55,777 bases of DNA from Sphingomonas sp. LaA6.9 (GCF_022601895.1 NZ_JAKVIO010000029.1:1-55777); one strand, 5' to 3'; numbered from the stretch's first letter, positions 7,056 through 16,528 are shown. A program made the numbers and translations. The notes: a model not told the origin generated them from the sequence alone.

Positions 7056-9804
7056 TACCGCCGTCCAGACTCTGACCAACATGGCGCGTCAGCTCCTGAC
7101 ATCGACCGACGAGCGTCCGGAAGACCGGGCCGCGATCCGGGATGCCGTGGATTCCGTCATCCCAATCGTCGCGCGACGGACGGACCATACCTTCACCGAA
7201 GACGAGATCGAACAAGCGGTCCGCGTGCTGGAGACTGCCTATGTGGTTCAGCAGGGGCACGCGGTCGCAATCATCGACCGCGAAGTCCCGCTCGAATGGT
7301 ATGTGGGCGAGCGACGCAGACCCGGCCCGTTTATGGCTCGATATCTGCAGAAGCTGCAGGAGGACGACTGGCCGGTCCGCTCGGTTGAGGAGCTGCGCGA
7401 CAGCACGGCGCGTGTCGTCGAACTGCTCGACGATCCTCGACGCGACGGCCCTTGGAACTGGCGCGGTCTGGTGGTCGGCGATGTCCAATCGGGCAAAACC
7501 GCGCATTATGCGGGCGTGATCAACCGCAGCGTCGACGCAGGCTACAGGGTGATCATCGTTCTCGCAGGCATGCACAATTTGCTGCGGCTACAGACACAAA
7601 TGCGGCTCGAGCTCGACTTTCTCGGCTATGATACGAAGCCGGATCAGCAAGACGCCGGACGGCTGAAGGCGATAGGCGTCGGCCTCATCCCTCCGGCACT
7701 GCCCGCTGGCAGCCTGACGCTCGCTTCGCCAACAGGCGACTTCAACGTCGCGTTCGCGCGTCAGGCCAATTTCGCTCCGCTCGACCAACCATGCCTGTTC
7801 GTGGTCAAGAAGAACGCGACCATCATGCGCAACCTCAACGGATGGATTGGAAAACTGCCGGAGGAGTTCCGGCGTGCGCCGCTGCTGCTGATCGATGACG
7901 AGGCCGATCAGGCGTCGATCGATACCAAGGATCAGCCGACGCTGCCGGACGGCAGTTTCGACGGAGATTATGACCCGACTCGCATCAACGGCGAGATCCG
8001 CAGGATGCTGGGTGCGTTCAAGCGATCAGCCTATGTCGCGTATACCGCGACGCCGTTCGCCAACATCCTGATCCACGACGAACGGGCGGCAGAGAAATAC
8101 GGGTCCGATCTCTTCCCTTCGACCTTCATCTTCGCGCTGACGCCCCCGGACGACTATTTCGGCCCAGCGGCGGTGTTCGGCACCAACAACGACATGGGCA
8201 GTGTCGGACTGCCGCTGACCCGCCATGTCGATCAGGGCACCGAAGGTTGGATCCCCGACCCGCACGACAGGTATCTACGCCCACGCTACCAAGGGGAGGC
8301 CGAACTTCCGCCCTCGCTCAAGGAAGCGGTGCGAGCCTTCCTGCTTGCATGCGCTGCACGGGCGGCGCGCGGGCGGCCATCGGCTCACTGCTCCATGCTC
8401 ATCCACGTCTCCCGTTTCGTCGATGTCCATGATCAGGTGCATTCTCAGGTGGAGCGCTATCTTGACGACATCCGCGCCCGCATCTCCGGAGGCGACGCCG
8501 AAACGCTCGCCGAGCTCGAGACACTGTGGCGCGAGGACTTCGTGCCGACGACCGCCGACATCCGCGGCACGGTTTTCGACCGGGGAATGATATCCGTGGG
8601 CTGGCCCGAGATCCGGGCCCTCCTGTCCGATTCGAGCGACAAGATCCAGGTCATTGTCGCCAACGGCCGGTCCAAGGCCGCGCTCGACTATGACCGCTAT
8701 CGTGAGACCGGCCTGTCGGTGATTGCGATCGGCGGTGACAAGCTGTCCCGAGGGCTGACACTCGAGGGCCTGATGGTCAGCTATTTCCTCCGCATCGCCA
8801 AACAGTATGACAGCCTGCTGCAGATGGGCCGTTGGTTCGGCTACCGCCGCGGCTTTGCGGACCTCTGCAGGCTCTACACCACGCCGGACATGGAGGACTG
8901 GTTCCGACACGTAGCGACCGCCAGTCAGGAACTGCGCGCAGAGCTCGTTCACATGCGACTGATGCTCCAGACCCCCAAGGACTACGGCCTCAAGGTCGAA
9001 TCACACAGCGTCATGAACGTGACCGCACCCAACAAACAGAGGCATGCGGTGGAACGACCCACGAGCTTCGCAGGCGAAGGCAAGATCCAGACGGTCATGT
9101 ACGCTGAGCGCGGCCTTCTTGAGCAGAACGCCACGGCCACCGACACCTTCCTCGAATCCCTGGACGCTCCGGAAACAGGCTTCCAGCGCCCCGGCGGCGC
9201 TGGAACCGCGGCGGGGCTCGTCTGGCGGAATGTTCCCGGTGATCGGGTTGCCTCCTATCTCCGGACACTTAGCTTCCCGCCCGAAAACCGCGAAATCGAG
9301 GCTCCTCGGCTTGCGGGCTATGTCGAGGAACAGCTGCGGCAGCCTACCTCCGAACTGACGACATGGACCGTATTCGTTCCGTCGGGCGACGGCCGCGATG
9401 TTCAGATCGCCGGGCAACGGCTCAGAAGCACCATCCGTCGGCCACTCGCGACGCGTCAGGTCGCCGGCCGCTACATCGTGCGATCGATTCTCAACCCACC
9501 CGACGAGGCGCTCGACCTCACAGATGCCGAATATGCTGAGGCTCTGGCCGAAACCAACCGCATCCGCGATTTTGTTGGTCAGGGGCCGTCGGACCGCCCG
9601 GCGGGCCCGGACATCCGCCGCATCCGTGGTCGCCGCCCGGAGCACGGCATGCTCATTCTTTATCCGCTCGACCCGGCTACGCCGGGAACGGTCGAGACCG
9701 AAGGGCCCGTGATCGGGGTGATGATCAGCTTTCCGGAGAGCCCCACCGCGACGCTCAGATATTATGTTGAGAATACCGTGCTGCAGAAGGATCGGCTGCG
9801 GTGA
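7048..9804 (+). CDS. Z1 domain superfamily II ATPase
   Basis: A 918-aa protein. Motif I is LVVGDVQSGKTAHYAGVINR (GDVQSGKT at 144-151). Motif II is LLLIDDEADQASI (about 280-292), motif III-like is YTATPFANILI (about 332), and the Z1 signature covers IAIGGDKLSRGLTLEGL (about 560-576) and LLQMGRWFGYRRGFADLCR (about 590-610), which supplies the arginine finger. These are the hallmarks of Z1 proteins, which occur with MutL-like ATPases, DUF4420 and AIPR genes. The likely role is an ATP-driven translocase or remodeller coupling recognition of unmodified DNA to cleavage. It starts inside the ATPase gene and ends in a GTGA overlap with the next gene, indicating balanced co-synthesis. Confidence 0.92.
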   Translation: MSDTAVQTLTNMARQLLTSTDERPEDRAAIRDAVDSVIPIVARRTDHTFTEDEIEQAVRVLETAYVVQQGHAVAIIDREVPLEWYVGERRRPGPFMARYLQKLQEDDWPVRSVEELRDSTARVVELLDDPRRDGPWNWRGLVVGDVQSGKTAHYAGVINRSVDAGYRVIIVLAGMHNLLRLQTQMRLELDFLGYDTKPDQQDAGRLKAIGVGLIPPALPAGSLTLASPTGDFNVAFARQANFAPLDQPCLFVVKKNATIMRNLNGWIGKLPEEFRRAPLLLIDDEADQASIDTKDQPTLPDGSFDGDYDPTRINGEIRRMLGAFKRSAYVAYTATPFANILIHDERAAEKYGSDLFPSTFIFALTPPDDYFGPAAVFGTNNDMGSVGLPLTRHVDQGTEGWIPDPHDRYLRPRYQGEAELPPSLKEAVRAFLLACAARAARGRPSAHCSMLIHVSRFVDVHDQVHSQVERYLDDIRARISGGDAETLAELETLWREDFVPTTADIRGTVFDRGMISVGWPEIRALLSDSSDKIQVIVANGRSKAALDYDRYRETGLSVIAIGGDKLSRGLTLEGLMVSYFLRIAKQYDSLLQMGRWFGYRRGFADLCRLYTTPDMEDWFRHVATASQELRAELVHMRLMLQTPKDYGLKVESHSVMNVTAPNKQRHAVERPTSFAGEGKIQTVMYAERGLLEQNATATDTFLESLDAPETGFQRPGGAGTAAGLVWRNVPGDRVASYLRTLSFPPENREIEAPRLAGYVEEQLRQPTSELTTWTVFVPSGDGRDVQIAGQRLRSTIRRPLATRQVAGRYIVRSILNPPDEALDLTDAEYAEALAETNRIRDFVGQGPSDRPAGPDIRRIRGRRPEHGMLILYPLDPATPGTVETEGPVIGVMISFPESPTATLRYYVENTVLQKDRLR

Positions 9805-10781
9805 CCGTCACCCAGGCCGACCTTGCATCACTTTGGTCCCGGCTTGCTGGGGCGGGAGCAGGGCAGCGACGGTTCGTGAGTCTGCGTGTCGATGGTGCGG
9901 GAATGCTCGATGTCCATGCGGCGCTGCGCACGGCCGACCACAGTCCTTGCCTCCTGTTCGACGCGCGCGACGGCCTGCCTGACGATGTCGAATTCGAGGT
10001 AGGCGGCATGCGCTGCGCACGCGCGGCGACCGATACCGGCCAGAGCTTGGTGTTGTCGCTCGAGGATTCCGGACGGCGCGACCTTTTCGCGACACTCGGC
10101 GCCGACGTGATCGGATACGCCGCCAACGTATCGGGGCCGAAGGCGCTGCCCGCCGTGCTGACGCGGCTGGATGCTTGGCGCCTGTTCCTGCGCTCCATCG
10201 GCGACGGTATGACCCGAAGCGAAATCATCGGCCTCATCGGCGAGCTTCGGATCCTCAACGATCTTCTCACCGACGATCCATCGCTGCTCACCACCTGGAA
10301 GGCACCGGATGACGGGATTCACGACTTCGAACATCTTGGCCAAGCGCTTGAAGTAAAGGCGACGACAGGCCCTGGATCACGCGTGACGATCTCCAGGCTC
10401 GATCAGCTAGACGATGGCGGACTCGACCGGCTCGACCTGGTTCATGTCCGCCTCTATGAAACGCCGCAGGGGGAAAGCGTGGACGATCTCGTGGAGCGGA
10501 TAACGGCGGCGCTGCCGGATGTAGAGGCGAAACGGCAGCTTTCCAATGCACTGCTTCGGCGCGGACTGAGCCCGGACGACCGCCGGGCGCGTTCGGGTCT
10601 CCGCACGTCGCTGCAGCAGATCGTCGTCTATCGCGTCGACACAGGCGTTCCACGCATCCGGCGGGGCGACGTGCCGCCCGCCATTCTCGACGTCAGCTAT
10701 GTGCTGGATCTCGGTCAGCTGGGATCCGCCGCGGAGCCATGGTCCTCGGTGATGGTTTCGCTGGCACGGAGGGGCCACTGA
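9801..10781 (+). CDS. PD-(D/E)XK motif protein (DUF4420), candidate restriction nuclease
   Basis: A 326-aa protein with a GTG start whose GTGA overlaps the Z1 stop. A helical region GMTRSEIIGLIGELRILNDL leads into WKAPDDGIHDFEH, then LGQALEVKATTG. The D...EVK arrangement (about residues 165-195) is the PD-(D/E)XK active site of restriction-like nucleases and defines DUF4420. It is the only clear DNA-cutting domain in the cassette besides Vsr, so it is the best candidate for the restriction activity, probably directed by the Z1 and GHKL ATPases. Its last base is the first base of the AIPR start codon (TGATG at 10779-10783). Confidence 0.88.
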   Translation: MTVTQADLASLWSRLAGAGAGQRRFVSLRVDGAGMLDVHAALRTADHSPCLLFDARDGLPDDVEFEVGGMRCARAATDTGQSLVLSLEDSGRRDLFATLGADVIGYAANVSGPKALPAVLTRLDAWRLFLRSIGDGMTRSEIIGLIGELRILNDLLTDDPSLLTTWKAPDDGIHDFEHLGQALEVKATTGPGSRVTISRLDQLDDGGLDRLDLVHVRLYETPQGESVDDLVERITAALPDVEAKRQLSNALLRRGLSPDDRRARSGLRTSLQQIVVYRVDTGVPRIRRGDVPPAILDVSYVLDLGQLGSAAEPWSSVMVSLARRGH

Positions 10782-12886
10782 TGGACGACCCACTTCACGG
10801 CTTTGCCGAGGCATTCGCTGCAGACATTGAGGAGGCCGTTTCCAGCCCGGACGCTCCGACGCTCTTTTCGGGAGAGATGTTCACCAAGCTGGTCCTGGAA
10901 CGGCTGGAGGACGCCGAACGCCTGGAACAGGCTTTCGATCTCTATCAGGAAGGCCATACCGGCCGCGCCAGCTATCGCATCGACGGCTACGCCATCGATG
11001 ATGAGCGCGGAGCGCTTGAGCTGTTTACAACGATCCACACCGGAGAGATTCCGCCGGTACGCCTGCCGACGGCCGACATCAGAAGCGCCTACGACCGCGC
11101 GCTTCGCTTCGCTCGCGCATCGATGGAAGGTCTCGCCGACAAGCTCGAACCCTCGAACACTGATGCCAGCGACCTCGCGAGACGGATCGAGCGCGAAGCC
11201 GACCGCATCAGCTCGATCAGGCTGATTTTGCTCACCGACCAGCTCACTGGCCCAACCCTGCCGGCAGACGGAGAATGGTCGGGGCGGACCATCGAGCATG
11301 ACGCCTTCGACATGGTCCGTCTTCATCGGATCCTCGGCGAGGGTGAGACCCGCTCGGACATCGCGGTGGACCTGCGACAGCTCGCTGGCGCAGCGCTCCC
11401 GTGTCTTCCGGTTCGCCCGCACGCTGGCGGCTACGAAGCCTATCTGACCGTCATGCCGGGCGACATGCTCTCGAAAATCTATCAGCGTTATGGCGTCCGT
11501 CTCCTCGAACTCAACGTGCGCGCCTTTCTCGGAATTCAGGGAAGAAAGAGCGTCAACGCGGAGCTCCGGCGGACAATCGCCGACCAGCCCGCGATGTTCC
11601 TGGCATACAACAACGGCATCGTCGCGACGGTCGACGAGATCGAGTTCGACGATGACGGAGCCGGCCGGTCGCTCATCACGGGGCTGCGAGGTCTTCAGAT
11701 CGTCAACGGTGGCCAGACCACGGCTTCACTTCACCGCGCCCGTTTCAAGGATCGTCTATCGCTCGACGGCGTCGAGGTTCCGGTCAAGATCATCCGCGTC
11801 ACCAGCGGGGACCTTGCCGAGATGGTCGGCTCCGTCTCCCGTGCCGCAAACCGTCAGAACACGGTGCAGCAGGCCGACTTTTCGTCCAACGACCCGTTCC
11901 ATCAGGAAGTCGAGGCGCTGGCAAATAACTGCTGGATCGATAGCGGTCGCGGCCGCTGGTTCTATGAGCGCGCGCGGGGCTCCTACCTCGCAGCCGAGCA
12001 GAAAGCGTCCTACCGCGCCAAGGATGAGCAGGCATTCCGGGTGCAGACCCCACGCACCCGCCGTCTGAGTAAGCTCGATCTCGCCCGATATCTCAATGCG
12101 TGGAACGGCCTGCCTTACCGAGTGTGCCTGGGCGGGCAGAAGAACTTCCAGCATTTCATGCAACGCCTGAAGGACCAGCCCCCGCCGCCGCCGGACGAGG
12201 CGTGGTTCCGGCGCCTGATTGCCACCGCCATCCTCTACCGCGCGGCGGAACGCATCATTCGTCAGATGGCCTTTCCGGCGTTCCGGTCCCAGATCGTCGC
12301 CTATCTCGTCGCAGGTCTCTCGCAGCGGACAGGCGGCCGGATCGACTTCGAGGGAATCTGGCGGCGCCAAGCGATCTCTTCGGAGCTGGAGGATCTCCTT
12401 CGAAGCTGGGCACCGAGAATCGACGAGGTCCTGCGTGCGACCGCAGGCCAGCGCAATCCCGGTGAATGGTTCAAGCGGGAAGAATGCTGGAAGGCGGTCC
12501 GGGAAGACCTCCCGGATCTTTGCGATCCCCTGCCTTTCGAGCTCGCGAACGCAGCCGCCCGGCCTGCCGGGGATGGCGTCGCAGAGAAGCACGCCGGACC
12601 TGCGCTTTCCGTCGAAGATTTCGAGCGCATCCGTCGGTGCATGGAGGTCGACAGCGCAACCTGGATGCAGGCCGCGGAACTTGGTCAGCGTAGCAAGACA
12701 ATTCACTGGAAGACAGCAGGCATTCTTCGCACGCTTGCGGGATATGCCGCGGGTGGCTGGGACAAACGTCCTTCGACCAAGCAGGCGAAGCCGGCGCTCG
12801 ACGCTCTGCAGGCTGTCCGGCATGCCGGTCTCCTCGGCTCGGAAGACGAGACGCCGCAATTCGACGCGGATGGAGAGCCCGGCTGA
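10781..12886 (+). CDS. AIPR family (abortive infection phage resistance) protein
   Basis: A 701-aa protein. ATG at 10781 is preferred over an in-frame start 42 bases upstream because GGAGG precedes it and TGATG couples it to DUF4420. The AIPR signature lies between about residues 230 and 320: LNVRAFLGIQGRKSVNAEL, FLAYNNGIVATVDEI and LQIVNGGQTTASLH. AIPR proteins were first recognised in abortive-infection systems and recur in R-M-like operons; their biochemistry is largely unknown. The rest is mostly alpha-helical, with no nuclease motif I can identify. The gene overlaps the next start by one base (TGATG, 12884-12888). Confidence 0.9.
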   Translation: MDDPLHGFAEAFAADIEEAVSSPDAPTLFSGEMFTKLVLERLEDAERLEQAFDLYQEGHTGRASYRIDGYAIDDERGALELFTTIHTGEIPPVRLPTADIRSAYDRALRFARASMEGLADKLEPSNTDASDLARRIEREADRISSIRLILLTDQLTGPTLPADGEWSGRTIEHDAFDMVRLHRILGEGETRSDIAVDLRQLAGAALPCLPVRPHAGGYEAYLTVMPGDMLSKIYQRYGVRLLELNVRAFLGIQGRKSVNAELRRTIADQPAMFLAYNNGIVATVDEIEFDDDGAGRSLITGLRGLQIVNGGQTTASLHRARFKDRLSLDGVEVPVKIIRVTSGDLAEMVGSVSRAANRQNTVQQADFSSNDPFHQEVEALANNCWIDSGRGRWFYERARGSYLAAEQKASYRAKDEQAFRVQTPRTRRLSKLDLARYLNAWNGLPYRVCLGGQKNFQHFMQRLKDQPPPPPDEAWFRRLIATAILYRAAERIIRQMAFPAFRSQIVAYLVAGLSQRTGGRIDFEGIWRRQAISSELEDLLRSWAPRIDEVLRATAGQRNPGEWFKREECWKAVREDLPDLCDPLPFELANAAARPAGDGVAEKHAGPALSVEDFERIRRCMEVDSATWMQAAELGQRSKTIHWKTAGILRTLAGYAAGGWDKRPSTKQAKPALDALQAVRHAGLLGSEDETPQFDADGEPG

Positions 12887-13725
12887 TGGCGGGACGCGGC
12901 GGAAGGCCGACTTGGCCTGGCGGCATGCGACGGCGCGAAGGAGTCAACTATGACCGGCAGTTGATTCTCCGCTCGGCCCCGGGAGGCCTGCCGGCCGCTC
13001 TGCCGCTGGTGCATGTCACGGCTGCATGGCCGGCGAAGGAGATCGTCCGCAGCGGGAAACTAATCACGAAACGCTGCGACGTGTTCGAGGCCGAGCTTCT
13101 CTATTTGTTCGTCCTGCGTCCTGCCTATCGTTCGAAATTCGGGGACACGGAATCGCACCAGCTGTCCCGCTTTCCTGTCGTTTTCATTCTGCGGCCGGAA
13201 GCTGTTGCCGATCCCCGGCACGTATACCCCTTCGATACCGGCGGCGCGGCAAAGGGGGCCTTTGCCAAGCAGGCCGATCCCTACGTTCCGCTGGAGGACT
13301 ATGCGGTCGCGCCCAGCCATGCCGGCGCTGTGGGCCATGTCGGATGGGCATTTGGATCCCTTGACGCCTATTTCGAGGGACGTCTCCGAGAAGGGCTGCA
13401 AGATGAGGTTCCCGCCGGCGAGAGCGTCACGAGAGGCTTCATCGATGTCGCGCGGATGGGTGTCGAAGGGAGCAACGAGCACGACAAGCGGGCCTCGACG
13501 ATCGAACTGGCGGCGAGCCACAACATCGATCTGCCGGGCAATGTTGAACTCGTGATCCTGCCAAAGCAGTATCTCGAAGGAAATGTGACCCTGCTCGACG
13601 AGATCAAGGCGTTCGGCGCGGATGTTGAACTCTATGACTGGCAGCCGAACCGCGCGCCCGACGAATTCCAGAAGGACATCTTGCGCATCAGCCGAGACTG
13701 GTATCAGCACAAGGGCATCATGTGA
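12886..13725 (+). CDS. Uncharacterised 279-aa cassette protein, possibly ADP-ribosyltransferase-like
   Basis: I do not recognise a family. The start is fixed by TGATG coupling to the AIPR gene. The basic N-terminus (GRGGRPTW...RRRE) is followed by ALPLVHVTAAWPAKEIVRSG (His 43), LLYLFVLRPAYRS (Tyr 81), RFPVVFILRPEAV, YPFDTGG and KRASTIELA (Glu 207). An H-x-T followed by I-x-x-G-x-L near the N-terminus, a mid-domain Tyr and a late Glu resemble the H-Y-E triad spacing of DarT/PARP-type ADP-ribosyltransferases. This is a weak pattern match, and a nuclease accessory or structural role is equally possible. It ends in a GTGA overlap with the last gene, so it is certainly part of the operon. Confidence 0.75.
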   Translation: MAGRGGRPTWPGGMRRREGVNYDRQLILRSAPGGLPAALPLVHVTAAWPAKEIVRSGKLITKRCDVFEAELLYLFVLRPAYRSKFGDTESHQLSRFPVVFILRPEAVADPRHVYPFDTGGAAKGAFAKQADPYVPLEDYAVAPSHAGAVGHVGWAFGSLDAYFEGRLREGLQDEVPAGESVTRGFIDVARMGVEGSNEHDKRASTIELAASHNIDLPGNVELVILPKQYLEGNVTLLDEIKAFGADVELYDWQPNRAPDEFQKDILRISRDWYQHKGIM

Positions 13726-16463
13726 CGGACGAACTGGACGAATTCGAAGACATGCGGCTGTCAGGCTATGTGAAACTGACAGAACAGGGCTTCGCGCTTC
13801 CAGCTTACGTCGCCCGGCCGGGAGCGAACGCTTGGTACGCCGCTCTTCCTGCCGTGGAAGGTGATCACGCATCCACCATCGCCAGCTTCGAACTGCTGGA
13901 CGATGAAGACATAATCCCGCTGCCTGATACCACCATCATCGTCAGTCCGGGGGCACCCTGGCAGGATGTATTCCTCTGGGGAGGACGCGTTTTCGCTGGA
14001 ACGCCTAGTCAGCTATTCGACGCGTTGGCATTGTACCAGGATCAGCTTCGCGCTCTCGCTCCTCTTTCTTATCTCGATCTGGCGGTCGCCGCGGAATCTC
14101 CCGTGTCAGCGGATCTCGCGGCAGGCGCGCTCGCCTTTCTCGAGGGAAAGCTCGGCGGCGCCGCCGGCGCTGCTTCGTTCCGGGAGCTGGTCCTTCGGCC
14201 CGGCGTTCTGATCGAACTTCAACGTCAGTATCGAAAGTTTGGACCAGACCGGCTGCCGAGTCCGCTGCGTGACTTCATCCTGCGGGAACATGAACCGGGA
14301 CGGTTCGAAGTCGAGCTGGTGCCTGGCACCGCGGTCGCGATCGGGGGCGGGCCCGCCGCTGTCGAGCTGCGTGCCTCGATCACCCGGTTCGGTGATATTG
14401 TCGGACTGCCACTGCGGACCGCAGGGCTTGACGAGCGCGAGCCCTCGCCGGTGCTTCCCGAGCCTCCGGCCGAGGAGCCATCGCCGCTGCTGGATTATCA
14501 GACGGTCGGGCGCAGACCATCAGCCGAGCCTTTTCGGAGCGTTCTGATCATCGCAGCGGATCGGCGCGCGGCGCAGATCGCGCGATATCTCGAGCCTCCG
14601 CTTGAGGTTAGTTTCGGTGCACGATCGATATGGGGCGCCCAAACCTACCGCATCGAGCACCTGAGAGAATTCAACGACATCCCCCGAGTCTCGCGTGACG
14701 CTGTCATCAGTGTCGTCGGGACCATCGAGCCGGATATGCCGCTGGATGACTTTGCGCTGGTGGTCTGGCTGGCCGGCAACGAAGCACTCCGCGACGATCG
14801 CGCCAATGCTGTCCTGGCCGCCGTCCGCTCGCTGAAGCCCGACACACCCTTTCTGATCGCACCGGCGCCGCCGTCCGATGGTCCATCAGTCCTCATGGAG
14901 GAGCGTGACAATTCCGAACAGCTCCTGCGGAGGTGCAATGCGATTATCGACACCACCCTTGCTCGCTCGCCGTTTTGGGCCGGCCAACCGCGTCGTTCGG
15001 TAGACCGGCGCATGGCGGATATCGTCGCGACCGTAAGCGTGGTCGCAGCGCTGGACAGCAAGCTGCGAGCTCCGCTGAGAGATGCTCGCGGTTCAAAGCA
15101 GCCCCGTGCTCTCTCTTTCCTCGGCGGACACGGCAGGTTTGATGTCGAACGAGCCACGGCCTCAGAGCTCAACGCGGCCGGCCTCGCACGCCAGCCGTAC
15201 GACGAGATCCATGCGCGGGTCGGATTCGAGATGCGCGAACGGTCCAGCAAACGAATCCAGAACGCTTTCCTGGATCTTCAGCCACTTCGACCCGATTTCG
15301 AGCAATTTGCCGAGGCGGCGGTGGTCGAGGCCCTCGATCCGGGGAGACCATGGCAAGGGGCGCTCTCGGCAGGACGCGACGTTCCTGCTTCCATTCTCCG
15401 GACCATGGATCATCCCGATCTGGCCATAGTCGTTCAACCATCGGACCGGACCGGTCAGCCGATCGTCGTCACGGCGGAAGCGCCGGACCTGCGGACCTTG
15501 CGCGAAGCGGAACGCAAGGGAGCATCGGTAGTCCGATACACCGATGTCGATTCGCTGCAGGCATTGGCGGGACGAGATCGCCACATTCCGCTCCCGCGAG
15601 AGATGCGACTGCCGACGCTCCATCGCTACCCGAGGAACCGGGGCCTCGCGGCACGTGGTGTCGATACGCGGGACGTGTTCCGGTTGCCCGAAACGCAGTG
15701 GATGGAGCTCGTCGCGGCTCATCCCGCTACCGAACTGGAAGGACAGGTCAGACGGTATCTCGCGGCGATCGACACCCGTAGCGCCGAACCGGAGATTGCC
15801 TTGCCGGGGCCGGCGGTCTGGAACGCCGCCAATGCGGGCGATACCCTCGCCGAGGAACTGACTGGCAGGCTTGCGTGCTTGAGAAGCGATCGCGCGCTTT
15901 CAGGAAAACGGACCGGAGATCTGATCGCCGCGTGGTCACGGCCGGCAGATGGTGCTCGCCGCTGGGTTCTGGAAGATGGTCGCCTGCCTGTGGAAATGAC
16001 CGCGCTGGATCCCAACGCGGTGCCTGCTCAGCGCCTGTTCTTCATCGACGGCGACGGCGCCGTCCCTGCGTTTCTTCTTTCCCGGCTGTTCGAAGTCTGG
16101 GCACGGGCTCTGCTTCCCAGCGCCACCAGCTGGGCCTCACGATTTCAGGTCGGCAAGACTTTTGACGCGTTCCCGTTTCCGTGGAGCTTCGCGATCCGCC
16201 CCTCCGAGAACGGCAGCCCTGCTCACCTTCGTTTTTCAGAGAAGAACCGGACTGGAGCAAAGCTTGCGGAACTGGTTGGGCGAAATGCACGCCATGTCGC
16301 TGAGGTGTCGGAAGAGTTCGGGCGGGACAAGCGTGGATTGCGCGATCATCCATTGATGCGAGAGGTGGACATGCTGCTACTTGAGGACTTCCATCTTCCG
16401 GCGGACGCCAGTGACCTAGACATCATCGAACTACTAGTCGAGCGTAATCAGGAGCGCATGTAG
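13722..16463 (+). CDS. Uncharacterised 913-aa cassette protein with TRD-like C-terminus
   Basis: The last gene of the cassette, starting at GTG inside the previous stop (GTGA). The first 260 residues match nothing I know. Residues about 265-380 look like a Rossmann-type alpha/beta unit (RSVLIIAADRRAAQIARYL ... ALVVWLAGNEAL). The most telling part is near the end: LLSRLFEVWARALLP (about 786-800), then FQVGKTFDAFPFPWSFAI (about 808-825). Type IIG and BREX/DISARM-type methyltransferases carry a closely similar block, roughly S-R-x-H-E-V-W-A-R then T-F-E-T-F-P-F-P, in their target recognition domain. No SAM-binding or N-P-P-Y motif is seen, so this may be a stand-alone DNA recognition or inactive methyltransferase-derived subunit. 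That is inference. Confidence 0.78.
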   Translation: MTDELDEFEDMRLSGYVKLTEQGFALPAYVARPGANAWYAALPAVEGDHASTIASFELLDDEDIIPLPDTTIIVSPGAPWQDVFLWGGRVFAGTPSQLFDALALYQDQLRALAPLSYLDLAVAAESPVSADLAAGALAFLEGKLGGAAGAASFRELVLRPGVLIELQRQYRKFGPDRLPSPLRDFILREHEPGRFEVELVPGTAVAIGGGPAAVELRASITRFGDIVGLPLRTAGLDEREPSPVLPEPPAEEPSPLLDYQTVGRRPSAEPFRSVLIIAADRRAAQIARYLEPPLEVSFGARSIWGAQTYRIEHLREFNDIPRVSRDAVISVVGTIEPDMPLDDFALVVWLAGNEALRDDRANAVLAAVRSLKPDTPFLIAPAPPSDGPSVLMEERDNSEQLLRRCNAIIDTTLARSPFWAGQPRRSVDRRMADIVATVSVVAALDSKLRAPLRDARGSKQPRALSFLGGHGRFDVERATASELNAAGLARQPYDEIHARVGFEMRERSSKRIQNAFLDLQPLRPDFEQFAEAAVVEALDPGRPWQGALSAGRDVPASILRTMDHPDLAIVVQPSDRTGQPIVVTAEAPDLRTLREAERKGASVVRYTDVDSLQALAGRDRHIPLPREMRLPTLHRYPRNRGLAARGVDTRDVFRLPETQWMELVAAHPATELEGQVRRYLAAIDTRSAEPEIALPGPAVWNAANAGDTLAEELTGRLACLRSDRALSGKRTGDLIAAWSRPADGARRWVLEDGRLPVEMTALDPNAVPAQRLFFIDGDGAVPAFLLSRLFEVWARALLPSATSWASRFQVGKTFDAFPFPWSFAIRPSENGSPAHLRFSEKNRTGAKLAELVGRNARHVAEVSEEFGRDKRGLRDHPLMREVDMLLLEDFHLPADASDLDIIELLVERNQERM

Positions 16464-16528
16464 CTGGTCTTTCCTCAAACCTAACCCGGCAAATCAATGG
16501 CAATAACCGGTCAGGATGCGGGACCCGG

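Noticed and set aside
3581-16463. Interpretation of the cassette as BREX or DISARM
   Set aside because: There is no PglZ, BrxC, DrmA or DrmB-like protein. The Z1, DUF4420, AIPR and MORC-type ATPase set points to a different R-M-like class.
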